DNA of 64,000 nt from Janthinobacterium fluminis (GCF_028595325.1 NZ_JAQQXR010000001.1:434001-498000); one strand, 5' to 3'; shown: positions 1 through 8,553, counted from the first letter of the stretch. Notes: generated by a model not told the origin, from the sequence alone. Numbers and translations are program-made.

Positions 1-913
1 GCGCCAGTACCTTGCCCTCCCAGCTATTGCTGCCGCTGCGTACTTCCTGCGGCGCCGGCGGCAACGCCGGCGCGGGCGGTGCCGCCGCGACGGAGGCCGT
101 GTCGGCCGGCGCCGCCGCGCGCGGCATGGCCGGCGCCGGCGCGCCGGCGGGCGGCGCCTCGGCGAGCGGCGGCAGCGGCGCCGCTGCCATCTTCGGCGCC
201 GCGGCCTGCGGCAACGGCGGCGTCTCGCGCCGCGCGCGCTCGGGCGCGGGCGCGGCGGCCGCGCTGACGCGTTCGGCCTGTTGCAGCTCCAGCGGTGCCG
301 GCGGCGCCGCCGCCGGCACGTACATCAGTAATGGCGCCTGCGCCGCCAGCGGCTCGGCGGCGACGACGTGCAGCGTCGCCGCGTGGCCGTACAGCGCCCA
401 AGCAAGCAGGGCGCCGTGGGCGGCGATGACGATGCCGGCGATCAGCGGCCGGACGCCGAGGCGCGGCGCGGCGGCCGCCGGCGCGGCGGCGTCGAGCGGC
501 CCCTCGGGGCGGCGCAGCAGGTAGGCGAGCACCGCCAGTTCCACCACGGCCACCAGCAGGACCACCCACCACGGCGGCCGGCCGGCGCACATCAGCGCGA
601 AGCCGAGCGCCATGCCGAAGCAGGCCATGCGCTTGCCGCGCCGCGAGACGGCGCGGTGTTCGCGCCACTGGCGCAGCGGCGCGCCGAAGCGCGGGTGGTT
701 CAGCAGCCAGTGTTCCAGTTGCGGCGAGGCGCGGCTGAAGCAGGCCAGCGCGAGGATCAGGAAGATCGTCGTCGGCATCACCGGCAGCAGCGCGCCGATC
801 ACGCCGAGCGCGACCATCAGCACGCCCAGCGCCGTGTAGCCCCAGCGCAGCAGGCGCCCCGCCGGCGCCTTGCCGGACGCGTCCGCCTTCCGCAATGGCA
901 CCGGCTGGGCCAT
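1..913 (-). CDS. DUF454 (YbaN-like) domain fused to a TonB-like protein, 3' end cut by window
   Basis: The frame stays open from the ATG at 913 to the window edge, about 304 codons. Residues 20-135 look like a DUF454/YbaN inner-membrane domain, with a PVMPTTIFLILALACF core and two hydrophobic stretches. Residues 155-176 form a third membrane segment carrying HGALLAWALY, close to the HGAVVAGLLY of the TonB anchor and keeping its conserved histidine (H166). A long Ala/Pro-rich linker with few charges follows. The visible end reads SNSWEGKVLA, like the start of a TonB C-terminal domain. The start overlaps the haem oxygenase stop (TGATG), so translation is probably coupled. Inferred role: the energy transducer for the haem receptor of the same operon. 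The C-terminal domain is outside the window, so the TonB call is not proven. Confidence 0.7.
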   Translation of the reverse strand, partial: MAQPVPLRKADASGKAPAGRLLRWGYTALGVLMVALGVIGALLPVMPTTIFLILALACFSRASPQLEHWLLNHPRFGAPLRQWREHRAVSRRGKRMACFGMALGFALMCAGRPPWWVVLLVAVVELAVLAYLLRRPEGPLDAAAPAAAAPRLGVRPLIAGIVIAAHGALLAWALYGHAATLHVVAAEPLAAQAPLLMYVPAAAPPAPLELQQAERVSAAAAPAPERARRETPPLPQAAAPKMAAAPLPPLAEAPPAGAPAPAMPRAAAPADTASVAAAPPAPALPPAPQEVRSGSNSWEGKVLA

Positions 914-1494
914 CAGAACGCGCGGCCGACGTGGCCGTGCATGCGGTTGAACGCCGCTTCGGCGCCGGCGACGACGCGCGCTTCCTGCTCGGCGTCGAGC
1001 GGCACGCTGTCGAGGGCCGTCGTGAATTCGCGCCAGTGGCGCGCCGGGCCGTCCGCGTGGCCGGCCAGGTGGCGGGCGCCGAACTGCTCGTCCAGGCCCA
1101 GCTTGCCGGCCAGCTTGTAGAGGACGGCGCCGCCCAGCTTCGAGCCTTCGCTGACGTACAGCCAGCCCAGCGCCGTCGGCAGATCCAGGTCGGCCGTCAG
1201 CGGCGCTTCCGGGCCGGCCTCCGGCAGCGGGCTGTGCAGGTCGGCCAGGTCGGCGGCGATGCGGGCGTAGCGGCGCCGCTCGTCCAGCGCCGGCAGCAGC
1301 GCGGCCAGTTCGGCGTGGTCGTACAGCGCGTCGACGTCGCGCAGGAAGCTGTACTGGGCCTGCAGGAAGCGGGCGTAGTTCTCCTTGGTGGAGAAGGGCG
1401 CGCTGGCCATGATGCTGTGGTCGAGCTTTTCGTGGGTGGCGACGGTTTTCGCTTTCAGGCGTTGGCTGCGGGTCATTTCGCTTACTGCGTTCAT
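913..1494 (-). CDS. Biliverdin-producing haem oxygenase
   Basis: A 193-residue protein with the all-helical haem oxygenase pattern. The N-terminal segment LKAKTVATHEKLDH supplies the likely proximal haem ligand (H21), and the region around residues 115-125 (GWLYVSEGSKLGGAVL) matches the distal helix and its flexible glycines. The family opens haem to biliverdin, CO and Fe2+ using reductase electrons in the cytoplasm. The start is the ATG at 1494, which lies 20 bp after the receptor stop and fits the family length; a longer reading upstream would run into the receptor gene. It sits between the receptor and the TonB-like gene, so it probably releases iron from imported haem. It lacks the phytochrome gene usually found beside BphO, which favours the iron-acquisition role. 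Confidence 0.93.
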   Translation of the reverse strand: MNAVSEMTRSQRLKAKTVATHEKLDHSIMASAPFSTKENYARFLQAQYSFLRDVDALYDHAELAALLPALDERRRYARIAADLADLHSPLPEAGPEAPLTADLDLPTALGWLYVSEGSKLGGAVLYKLAGKLGLDEQFGARHLAGHADGPARHWREFTTALDSVPLDAEQEARVVAGAEAAFNRMHGHVGRAF

Positions 1495-1514
1495 GTGTTT
1501 CCTTTTGCGGTTGG

Positions 1515-4418
1515 TTAGAATTTTACGCCGAGTGACAGGCGCATGGTGCGGCCCGGTCCGGGCATCAGGCTGAGGGTCAGCGGATCGAGATAGTAGCGGT
1601 CGCTCAAGTTGTCGACGGCCAGGTCCAGCGTCGCGTTCGGCGCCACCTTGTAGCTGGCGAACAGGTCGACCAGCGTGTAGGCGCGGGTCAGCACCTGGGC
1701 CGAGGTGCCGCTGGCGTTTTGCCACTGCGCTTGCTTGTCCTCGACGGCCAGCGGCGCGCCCACGTGGGTCAGGCGCGCGCCGACGCTGAGCCGTTGCGCC
1801 AGCAGGCGCGCGCCCAGCGTGGCGTTCATGCTCAGCTTGGGCTGGATGTGGTTGCTGACATAGGCGCTGGTGAAGCCGATCGGCGAGCAGTCCGGCGTGT
1901 CCTTCATGCGCGGCAAAAAGCTGCCCTTGGTGCGCAGGTAGGCGGCGGTGGCGGCGTCGCAGATCAGGGTCTTGCGGTTCAGCGTGCCGGAGAAGTCGCC
2001 GAACAGGTCGCCGCGGTCGTAGGACGACTGCAGCTCGAAGCCGGAGACGCTGTAGCTGTCCGCGTTGGCCATCGAGAAGTTCTGCGCCCAGACCTGCAGG
2101 CCGGGGATCTGGCGCCGCGTGATGTAGCCGCGCGTGGTGTTGTCGAAGTAGGCCAGCTTGACGCGCAGCTTGTCGGCGCCGCTCCAGAGGCCGTCCTTGA
2201 GCAGGTTCAGGCCGATTTCGCGGTTGTCGCTGCGCTCGGCCTTCAGCGGCGAGAAGTAGGTGGCGGAAAAGCCCAGTGTCGATTCGTACAGGCTAGGCAT
2301 GCGCAAGCCCTGCACGGCGCGCAGGTAGACGCTGACGCCGTCGGCGACGCGCGCCGTCACGCCGAACGAGGGCGCGAAGCCGCTGTCCTTGCGCCGCATC
2401 GGCTGGCTGTACTTGAAGGCGCCGGGGATGTCGTCGTGGTAGACGTAGTCGTTGGGCTGCCAGGAGTCGACCCTGGACGGGTCGATCGGCACGGGCGCCT
2501 GGCCGTAGTTCTCGACCATGCCGATGCCGCTGAGCACCGGGTTGGTGGCGGGCGTGAACTGGCCGGCGTCGTCCTGGCGCCACTTGACGCTGCCGAAGTT
2601 GTTGCCGTCCTTGTCGTACAGGGTCACCCACTGCCAGCCGCGCGGGTCGTGCAGTTGCTCGGCCATGCGGTTGCGGTCGCGCGTCGTGTAGCGCTGGTAG
2701 CGCCCGCCCAGGTCGACGCTGAGCCAATCGCGCGGCTGCCACTGCAGCGCGACGAAGGCGCTTTCCTCGTGGCGCCGGCCGTCGCGCTGGGTGCGGTTAT
2801 GGTTGACGTCCTCGTCCACCACGCGCACGCCGGCGCCGGGGCCGATGCTTTCGTTCTGCAGCGACAGGCCGTAGTTCAGTTTGAGCGGGCCGAAGCGCGT
2901 GTCCAGGCGCGAGGTGTTGCTCAGGTCCGCGCCGAGCCGGCGCGCCTGGGTCTTGGCCAGGTACAGCGTTTCGACGCAGGCCGCGCATTCGTGGTCGCCG
3001 GGATTCGGCTTGCCCTCCAGCGGGTTGTGGAAAATGTCGCCGTTGCGGGCCGCGCTGTGCATGTCGGTCAGCCAGACGTTGGCCTTCAGGTCGATCAGCG
3101 GCTGGCCGGCCGGCTTCCAGTCGTAGCGCGCGGTCCAGGCGCTGGTGCGCACCTGGCTCAGCAGCCATTGCGGAATGGTGCCGGTGCTGTTGCGGTAGAT
3201 TTGCGAGGGCATCACTTCGCCGAAGGCGCTGTCGAAATAGCGGTAGCCCAGTTCCAGCGTCTGCTCGCGCGGCAGGCGCAGCACGCCTTTCAGCAGGGCC
3301 GAGGTGGTGGTGTTGGAGGTGTTGAGCACCTCGTCGCCGGCCTTGAAGAACTGCGTCACGCCGTCGTCGTCGCCCCATTCATTGGGCATCTGGTAGCCGG
3401 CGAAGCCCTTGTTGCCGGAGAAGTAGTTGCCGATGCGGCGGCGGCTGTAGGCGGCCACCAGCTCGTAATTGTCCTGCCTGGTGGCGGCGGCGACGCTGCC
3501 GAAGCCGCTGCGGGCGCCGAACAGGTCGTTGCGGTCGCGCCGCGGCGCCGCCGCGAAGTCGTCGGGCGGCGCCTTGCTGGCGCTTTGCAGGCCGCCGCGC
3601 AGGCGCACGCCGTTGCGCGCGCCCGGCAGCAGGATGTCTTCCGGCTTCAGCGTCTGCATGCTGACCATGCCGCCGATGGCGCCGGCGCCCTGGGCCGACA
3701 GGTTCGGCCCCTTGTCGATGCGCACGCTGCTGATCAGGTCCGGGTCGATGTAACTGCGGTCGGCGATGCCGGCATAGCCGCGGTAGACGGTCGACGATTG
3801 CAGGCTGCCGTCGATCAGCACCGGCACCCGGCCCTGGCCCTGCAGGCCGCGCACGTTGATGTCGACGGCGCCGCTGTTGCGGCTGTCGCCGACTTGCACG
3901 CCGGCCGTGCCCTTGAACATGTCGGCCGGCGAGGTGCCGCGGAAGCGCTCGATGTGCTCGCGGCCGATGTAGGCCGAGGAGGCCGACTGCGTGTAGGGCA
4001 GGTCGGCCGGGTCGGTGTCCTCGTCGCCGCTCCAGGCGCCGGCGCCGGCCTGGCCCTGCACGTTGAGCGTGCCGATCTGCACGGCGCCTGCGGCCGCCTG
4101 CGGCTGCGCCGTCAGGATGATGCTGCCGTCGCTGCGCACCTCGGCGCGCAGGCCGCTGCCGGCCAGCAGTTGGCGCAGCGCCTCGGCGACGCTGTAGGCG
4201 CCCTGCAGCGGCGGGCTCTGGCGGCCCGCCGTCAACCTGGCGTCGGCCAGCACCACCATGCCGGCCTGGCGCGCCAGCTCGTTCAGCGCCCGTCCCAGCG
4301 GCTGGGCGGCGATGCTGAAGGCGACGCTGGCGGCCGGGGCCGCCAGCGCGGCGGGCGGCGTGGCGAAGGCCAGGGCCAGCAAGAGGGGGAGGGGACTGCG
4401 GCGTATCATTGGATGCAT
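1515..4418 (-). CDS. TonB-dependent haem/haemoprotein receptor with N-terminal STN signalling domain
   Basis: A 967-residue outer-membrane receptor. Residues 1-27 are a signal peptide ending in ALAAP. Residues 28-105 are a Secretin/TonB N-terminal (STN) domain, the module FecA-type transducers use to contact FecR. A plug follows (about 120-265, with NVRGLQGQGRVPVLIDG), then a 22-strand-type barrel ending in the expected C-terminal Phe (LSLGVKF). The sequence style resembles the haemoglobin/HasR-like group, and the haem oxygenase downstream supports haem as substrate. The ATG at 4418 has AGGAAA five bases upstream; MIRRSPL at 4409 is an alternative start. It is the third gene of the sigma/anti-sigma/receptor/haem oxygenase/TonB-like operon. 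Confidence 0.92.
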   Translation of the reverse strand: MHPMIRRSPLPLLLALAFATPPAALAAPAASVAFSIAAQPLGRALNELARQAGMVVLADARLTAGRQSPPLQGAYSVAEALRQLLAGSGLRAEVRSDGSIILTAQPQAAAGAVQIGTLNVQGQAGAGAWSGDEDTDPADLPYTQSASSAYIGREHIERFRGTSPADMFKGTAGVQVGDSRNSGAVDINVRGLQGQGRVPVLIDGSLQSSTVYRGYAGIADRSYIDPDLISSVRIDKGPNLSAQGAGAIGGMVSMQTLKPEDILLPGARNGVRLRGGLQSASKAPPDDFAAAPRRDRNDLFGARSGFGSVAAATRQDNYELVAAYSRRRIGNYFSGNKGFAGYQMPNEWGDDDGVTQFFKAGDEVLNTSNTTTSALLKGVLRLPREQTLELGYRYFDSAFGEVMPSQIYRNSTGTIPQWLLSQVRTSAWTARYDWKPAGQPLIDLKANVWLTDMHSAARNGDIFHNPLEGKPNPGDHECAACVETLYLAKTQARRLGADLSNTSRLDTRFGPLKLNYGLSLQNESIGPGAGVRVVDEDVNHNRTQRDGRRHEESAFVALQWQPRDWLSVDLGGRYQRYTTRDRNRMAEQLHDPRGWQWVTLYDKDGNNFGSVKWRQDDAGQFTPATNPVLSGIGMVENYGQAPVPIDPSRVDSWQPNDYVYHDDIPGAFKYSQPMRRKDSGFAPSFGVTARVADGVSVYLRAVQGLRMPSLYESTLGFSATYFSPLKAERSDNREIGLNLLKDGLWSGADKLRVKLAYFDNTTRGYITRRQIPGLQVWAQNFSMANADSYSVSGFELQSSYDRGDLFGDFSGTLNRKTLICDAATAAYLRTKGSFLPRMKDTPDCSPIGFTSAYVSNHIQPKLSMNATLGARLLAQRLSVGARLTHVGAPLAVEDKQAQWQNASGTSAQVLTRAYTLVDLFASYKVAPNATLDLAVDNLSDRYYLDPLTLSLMPGPGRTMRLSLGVKF

Positions 4419-4463
4419 CGTTGTTTCCTATGGTGACGTTGTGTATCGCTCATAGTTAAAACG

Positions 4464-4476
4464 AATGAGACTCATT
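4464..4476. promoter_or_regulatory. Fur-box-like palindrome upstream of the receptor
   Basis: AATGAGACTCATT is a 6-1-6 palindrome close to Fur half-sites. It lies about 46 bp upstream of the receptor ATG, in the 108-bp gap after fecR. This suggests the receptor has its own iron-controlled, and perhaps FecI-type, promoter. It is judged by eye only. Confidence 0.5.
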
Positions 4477-4526
4477 TACCCTGACGTCCGGGATGAAAAT
4501 ATATTGACGCGGCGGCGCCGGCCCGC

Positions 4527-5549
4527 TCAGCGCGCCAGGATGCGCTGGGCGCGGCCGTCGCCGACCAGGCGCACCGGCAGGGCCAGCGGCAGCGCGGCGG
4601 CGAACTGGGCCGGCTTGCCGACGTCGAAACTGCCGCTCAGGCGCAACTGCCCGAGCGCCGGATCGCCAAGCACGAGGCCGGTGTCGGCGTAGCGCTCGAA
4701 TTCGGCCAGCGCCTCGGCCAGCGTGGCGTTGTCGAAATTGACGCGGCCGTCGCGCCAGCTGCCGACGGCGGCCGGCACCACATTGGCGGGCGTGGACTGG
4801 CCGTTCGCCGCCAGGTTCAGGCCGTCGCCGGCCCACAGCGGCGCGGCGGCGGCATCGCGCCCCGGGGCCGCCACGGCGACCTTGCCCTGCTGCACGGCGA
4901 CATTCACCATGCCGCCGACGTTGCGCACGGAAAAACGCGTGCCCAGCACGGTCACGCTGGCCGCTTCCGCGTACACGCGGAAGGGCCGGCTTGCGTCGTG
5001 GCTGACGTGAAACATGGCCTGGCCGCGCAGCAGGCGCACTTCGCGGCGGTCGTCATACAGGGACACTTGCAATACCGTGCCCGTGTCGAGTTCGACGGTG
5101 CTGCCGTCGGGCAGCGTCTGGCTGGCGTACTGGCCCCTGGCCGTGGCGAAGGTTTGCGCATAGTCCGCCTGCCGGCCGTGCTCGTAGAGCAGCTCGGAGC
5201 CGGCCAGGCAGCACAGCGCCAGCGCGCAGGCGGTCAGCGCGCGGCGCGGCGCCGCGCCGCCGCAGCGCCGCAGCCAGCGCAGCCACGGCGCCGGGGCGGC
5301 GTGGCCGCGCCCGCTGCGGTCGAAGGCGGCCACGCGCGCGGCCGGCAGGCGTGCCAGCAGCGCGTCGGTGTCGCACATCTGCGCCCAGGCGAGGGCGTGG
5401 GCGGGGTCGGCGTCCAGCCACTGTTGCAGTGCCGCCAGGTCGTCCGGTCCCAGGCCGGCGTCGCGCCGCAGCAGCCATTGCGCCGCCGCGATGTCGATGT
5501 TGGCGGCCCGCGCCGCCTGGTCGACAGGCTTCAAGCCGAAAGGTGTCAT
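4527..5549 (-). CDS. FecR-family anti-sigma/signal transducer
   Basis: A 340-residue protein with an N-terminal cytoplasmic DUF4880-type segment (AAQWLLRRDAGLGPDDLAALQQWL, in two pieces around residues 20-45), one membrane span near residues 100-118, and a periplasmic FecR domain (SRPFRVYAEAASVTVLGTRF). In the family it holds the ECF sigma inactive until the STN domain of the loaded receptor signals through TonB. The ATG at 5549 overlaps the sigma gene stop (ATGA), so the two are translationally coupled. A longer upstream start would lie inside the sigma gene and is unlikely. Confidence 0.93.
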   Translation of the reverse strand: MTPFGLKPVDQAARAANIDIAAAQWLLRRDAGLGPDDLAALQQWLDADPAHALAWAQMCDTDALLARLPAARVAAFDRSGRGHAAPAPWLRWLRRCGGAAPRRALTACALALCCLAGSELLYEHGRQADYAQTFATARGQYASQTLPDGSTVELDTGTVLQVSLYDDRREVRLLRGQAMFHVSHDASRPFRVYAEAASVTVLGTRFSVRNVGGMVNVAVQQGKVAVAAPGRDAAAAPLWAGDGLNLAANGQSTPANVVPAAVGSWRDGRVNFDNATLAEALAEFERYADTGLVLGDPALGQLRLSGSFDVGKPAQFAAALPLALPVRLVGDGRAQRILAR

Positions 5550-6076
5550 GCGCCGCTCCCTTCGGCCAGCGCTTTCTTGCACGCGACCATGCCGTTGATG
5601 ATGTGTTTTTCCACCATGTTCACCGAGATGCCCATCTGGGCGGCGATTTCGATATGGCTCAGGCCGTCGAATTTATACAGCGCGAACGCTTGCCGGCAGC
5701 GCGGCGGCAGATTGTCTATGATGGCGAGCAAGCGGTCCATGTTTTGTCTGTCGGCCAGGCGTTGTTCCGGTTCGTCGGCGCGCGGCGCGCGCGGTTCGTG
5801 GTGTTCGATGTCCTCGTGCTGGCGGTGCAGGTGGTAGCGTTGCTGGTCGATGACGATGTTGCGCGCCGTCACGTACAGCAGCGCCCGCTCGCTGCCGTCC
5901 GGAGCCGGGGCATGGCCGCCGCGCTTGGCGGCCAGCACCCGCGCATACGCTTCCTGCACCACGTCCTGCGCTTTGTCGCGGCAGCCGGTGGCGCGCGACA
6001 TCAAGCGCAGCAATTCCTGGTAATAGCGTTCAAACACCGCATCCTGCCCTGTTGAAAAAGGAAGGCATGATACCAA
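5546..6076 (-). CDS. ECF RNA polymerase sigma factor, FecI type
   Basis: About 176 residues with sigma region 2 (YYQELLRLMSRATGCRDKAQDVVQEAYARVL) and region 4 (LPPRCRQAFALYKFDGLSHIEIAAQMGISVNMVEKHI), given here as descriptive pieces. Such sigma factors direct transcription of the cognate receptor operon when FecR is triggered. The start is uncertain: no in-frame ATG exists near the 5' end. TTG at 6076 has no good ribosome site, while GTG at 6037 follows CAGGAT at a sensible distance and places the conserved FERYYQEL near the N terminus, so 6037 may be the real start. A Fur-like box lies just upstream. Confidence 0.9.
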   Translation of the reverse strand: MVSCLPFSTGQDAVFERYYQELLRLMSRATGCRDKAQDVVQEAYARVLAAKRGGHAPAPDGSERALLYVTARNIVIDQQRYHLHRQHEDIEHHEPRAPRADEPEQRLADRQNMDRLLAIIDNLPPRCRQAFALYKFDGLSHIEIAAQMGISVNMVEKHIINGMVACKKALAEGSGA

Positions 6077-6084
6077 GAGGAATA

Positions 6085-6108
6085 GATAATAACAAGAATC
6101 ATTCTCAT
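6085..6108 (-). promoter_or_regulatory. Putative Fur box upstream of the ECF sigma gene
   Basis: On the minus strand this reads TGAGAATGATTCTTGTTATT within an AT-rich stretch, matching the repeated GATAAT/ATTATC hexamers of Fur boxes (7-1-7 pattern TGAGAATGATTCTTG). It lies immediately upstream of the sigma gene start, which fits iron repression of the whole signalling operon. Confidence 0.65.
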
Positions 6109-6231
6109 TTACTTTTGTTAATGTTATATTGCCAATGCAATCTGGGGTAATGCTATATTTGCTGTGTCTGGCGCGAGGGACGCCGGGGCATATTATCGAT
6201 ATTTTCGATAGTAAACACGTAAAATTTGCGT

Positions 6232-6260
6232 TTTACAGCGTGGTTTTTGGCATGCATAAT
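6232..6260 (+). promoter_or_regulatory. Sigma-70-type promoter for the YceI gene
   Basis: TTTACA (6232-6237) and CATAAT (6255-6260) are separated by 17 bp and lie about 96 bp before the YceI start. A 6-bp inverted repeat TATCGA-N5-TCGATA sits just upstream (6194-6210), and ATAATCGTTCTCA across the -10 box is weakly Fur-like. An operator function is inference. Confidence 0.45.
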
Positions 6261-6355
6261 CGTTCTCACTACCGCAAGCAAGTCGGGCATGGCCAGCCAT
6301 GCGGCCTGGACTGCCCGAATTGACGCATACAACTATTAACCTTGGAGTCTCACCC

Positions 6356-6922
6356 ATGAAGAAATTGCTCGCTTTTGCCGCCGTCGCCGGGATCTCGATG
6401 GCCGCTGTCGCCGCCCCGGAAACCTATGTCATCGACAGCAGCCACACGGCCTCGCGCTTCGAATACAACCACCTGGGCTTCTCGAACCAGCTGAGCCGTT
6501 TCGATTCGACCACGGGCAAGATCGTGCTCGACCGCGCCGCCAAGACCGGTTCCGTCGACGTCGTCATCGACGCCAAATCCGTCAACACCGGTTTCGCGCT
6601 GTTCAACGGCCACATCCAGGGCGAAGACTTCCTCGACACGGCCAAGTATCCGACCATCACCTACCAGTCGAGCAAACTCAACTTCGTTGGCGACAAGCTG
6701 GCCTCCGTTGACGGCAATCTGACCATCAAGGGCGTGACCAAGCCGGTGACGCTGACGGTGACGTCCTTCCATTGCGCGCCCCATCCGATGATGAAAAAAG
6801 ACGCTTGCGGCGCGAACGCCGTGGCGAAAATCAAGCGCACCGAGTTCAACGCCGGCAAATACGCGCCGAACGTCGGCGACGATGTCACGCTGAGCTTTGC
6901 GGTTGAGTCGCTGAAGGAATGA
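6356..6922 (+). CDS. Periplasmic YceI-family protein
   Basis: A 188-residue exported protein. Residues 1-19 are a Sec signal peptide (cleavage after VAA), followed by a single YceI lipocalin-like beta-barrel starting ETYVIDSSHT and including FNGHIQGEDFLDTAKYPTITY and LTIKGVTKPVTL. Family members bind isoprenoid or amphiphilic ligands in the periplasm; the ligand here is unknown. The ATG at 6356 follows TTGGAG. It stands alone, with its own promoter and a strong terminator, beside the haem operon, so iron or stress control is possible. A second YceI protein (a lipoprotein) is encoded at 40.6-41.3 kb. Confidence 0.93.
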   Translation: MKKLLAFAAVAGISMAAVAAPETYVIDSSHTASRFEYNHLGFSNQLSRFDSTTGKIVLDRAAKTGSVDVVIDAKSVNTGFALFNGHIQGEDFLDTAKYPTITYQSSKLNFVGDKLASVDGNLTIKGVTKPVTLTVTSFHCAPHPMMKKDACGANAVAKIKRTEFNAGKYAPNVGDDVTLSFAVESLKE

Positions 6923-6968
6923 GTTAAGTTCCCCGTCTCTGGCTTGGACGTCTGATACGGTGGCTTGA

Positions 6969-7004
6969 AATGGCGGTGCGGCTGAGTCTGCACCGCCATT
7001 TTTT
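6969..7004 (+). terminator. Rho-independent terminator after the YceI gene
   Basis: A 10-bp perfect stem (ATGGCGGTGC at 6970-6979 with GCACCGCCAT at 6990-6999) and a 10-nt loop are followed by a T tract. Confidence 0.9.
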
Positions 7005-7100
7005 CATGGGTTTTTGCGCTGGCGCAGCCGGCCGGCCCGCGCGCGCCCCCTTTGCTCCGCCGGCGACGTACTATGCCTGGATAGGATGAAAGGAGATGCC

Positions 7101-7499
7101 ATGTTACACGGCGGATGCTTCTGCGGCGCGCTGCGTTACGAAACGACGGGCGCGGCCGCGCACCGCACGAATTGCCATTGCACGATGTGCCGTGGCACCA
7201 GCGGCGCGCCCTTCCTTGCCTGGTTCACCGTGGCGCGCGCCGGGTTCCGCTTCGTCCAGGGCGAAGCGACGCGTTTCCACTCCAGTCCGATGGCGACGCG
7301 CACCTTCTGTCCCCGTTGCGGCACCCAACTGACGTTCGAGGAGGCGGGCCGCCCGGACGAGCTCGATGTCACCACTTGCAGCCTGGATGATCCCGAACAA
7401 CTGCCGCCGCAGCAGCATATCTATACCCGCAGCCAGCTCGGCTGGGTCAAGCTGGCGGACGGCTTGCCCACCTATCGGGGAGCGCGCGCGGACGGCTGA
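7101..7499 (+). CDS. GFA-family zinc protein (glutathione-dependent formaldehyde-activating-like)
   Basis: A 132-residue protein with the CENP-V/GFA fold pattern: C6 and C8 (GGCFCG), C25/C27/C30 (NCHCTMC) and C70/C73 (FCPRC) can bind two zinc ions. The name comes from S-(hydroxymethyl)glutathione synthase, but most family members are uncharacterised and no formaldehyde dehydrogenase lies nearby, so the substrate is unknown. AGGAG at 7091 with five-base spacing selects the ATG at 7101 over the in-frame ATG at 7086. It is monocistronic. Confidence 0.88.
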   Translation: MLHGGCFCGALRYETTGAAAHRTNCHCTMCRGTSGAPFLAWFTVARAGFRFVQGEATRFHSSPMATRTFCPRCGTQLTFEEAGRPDELDVTTCSLDDPEQLPPQQHIYTRSQLGWVKLADGLPTYRGARADG

Positions 7500-7586
7500 G
7501 CGTGGCCGCCCGCGCCCCGCCATGGCGCCTTGGTCGTACCCGCCAAACTGCATACTGCGCGGCCTATGTGCAGTTCATCGCAAAAT

Positions 7587-7616
7587 TTGTACTAATAAGC
7601 AAGTTTTCAATATACT
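7587..7616 (+). promoter_or_regulatory. Sigma-70-type promoter for the CPBP protease gene
   Basis: TTGTAC (7587-7592) and TATACT (7611-7616) with an 18-bp spacer lie 53 bp before the start codon at 7669, in the only AT-rich part of that gap. Confidence 0.55.
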
Positions 7617-7668
7617 CCACTTCTCAGCGTTTGCCGCGCGAGACTTCAACCACCACGAGCGGAGTCCT

Positions 7669-8553
7669 ATGAAAATTTTCTTTTTCGATGAGCAGCATCA
7701 GTTGCGTAACGGCTGGAAAATACTCGCCTTCCTGGCCGTGACGGCCAGCCTCATCTTCCCTTCGGTTCTTGTTCTGAAGACGCTGCCGCCTGAGCTAAGA
7801 ATGTATGCGCCCAAGATTGTTTTCCTCGTCGTCGGCGTGCTGACCGCCACCTGGCTGTGCTTGCGCGCCGAGGGCCGCTCCCTCGCCAGCGTCGGCTGCC
7901 GGCTGGACCGGCGCTTCGGGCGGCAGTTCGGCCTGGGCCTGGCCGGCGGCGTCGGCGCGCTGCTGCTGGTGGCGCTGCTGGTGCGCATGAGCAACGGCTA
8001 TCACCTGGTCGTCGCATCGCATGCCGCCTTGCCGAATCTGCTCAAGGGTGCCGTTTTGATGCTGGGCATCGCCGCGATGGAGGAATTGGCCTATCGCGGC
8101 TATGCCTTCCAGCGGGCGATCCGGGGCATGGGCGTGTTGGGCGCGCAACTGCTATTCGCCGTCATTTTCTGCGCCAGCCACCCGTTAAATGGCGGCATGA
8201 GCGTGGCAATGATGCTGCTCGTGATGCTGAACATTTTTCTTTTCGCGATCATCGCCGGCATTTGCTATGTCCGAACCGGCTCGCTGGCCGCCTCGATCGG
8301 CGTGCACATGGGATGGAACTGGGCTCAGCAAAGCCTGGGATTCGGCGTCGGCGGCGCCGACGTTCACGGCTGGTATGCGCCGGTCTTCCATGGCCGCCCC
8401 GACTGGTTGACCGGCGGCGCGTTTGGCCTGGAGGCTTCCGCCGCCAGCACCATCATTCTGGTGGGAGCCACCGTCGTGCTGGCGTGCTGGCGGGGAGAAA
8501 AAGCCGTTGCGCCGTCGGCCGCCCGGCGCGGCGCGCGCGTGCGCGCCGCCTAG
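7669..8553 (+). CDS. CPBP-family intramembrane glutamic endopeptidase (CAAX-protease-like)
   Basis: A 294-residue multi-pass membrane protein. The ABI/CPBP signature is present: MEELAYRGY (the EExxxR motif), then SHPLNGG and VHMGWNW supplying the two conserved histidines. Bacterial members cleave prenylated or signal-type peptides within the membrane, and some protect against bacteriocins. No peptide cluster is seen here, so the substrate is unknown. The ATG at 7669 follows GGAG. The C terminus is unusually Arg/Ala-rich (residues 280-294). It is convergent with the following hydrolase gene, 15 bp away. Confidence 0.9.
   Translation: MKIFFFDEQHQLRNGWKILAFLAVTASLIFPSVLVLKTLPPELRMYAPKIVFLVVGVLTATWLCLRAEGRSLASVGCRLDRRFGRQFGLGLAGGVGALLLVALLVRMSNGYHLVVASHAALPNLLKGAVLMLGIAAMEELAYRGYAFQRAIRGMGVLGAQLLFAVIFCASHPLNGGMSVAMMLLVMLNIFLFAIIAGICYVRTGSLAASIGVHMGWNWAQQSLGFGVGGADVHGWYAPVFHGRPDWLTGGAFGLEASAASTIILVGATVVLACWRGEKAVAPSAARRGARVRAA

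Noticed and set aside
1719..4436. A 905-codon open frame on the plus strand opposite the receptor gene
   Set aside because: It is Arg/Ala/Val-rich nonsense with no domain, an antisense shadow caused by high GC; the minus-strand receptor has clear motifs.
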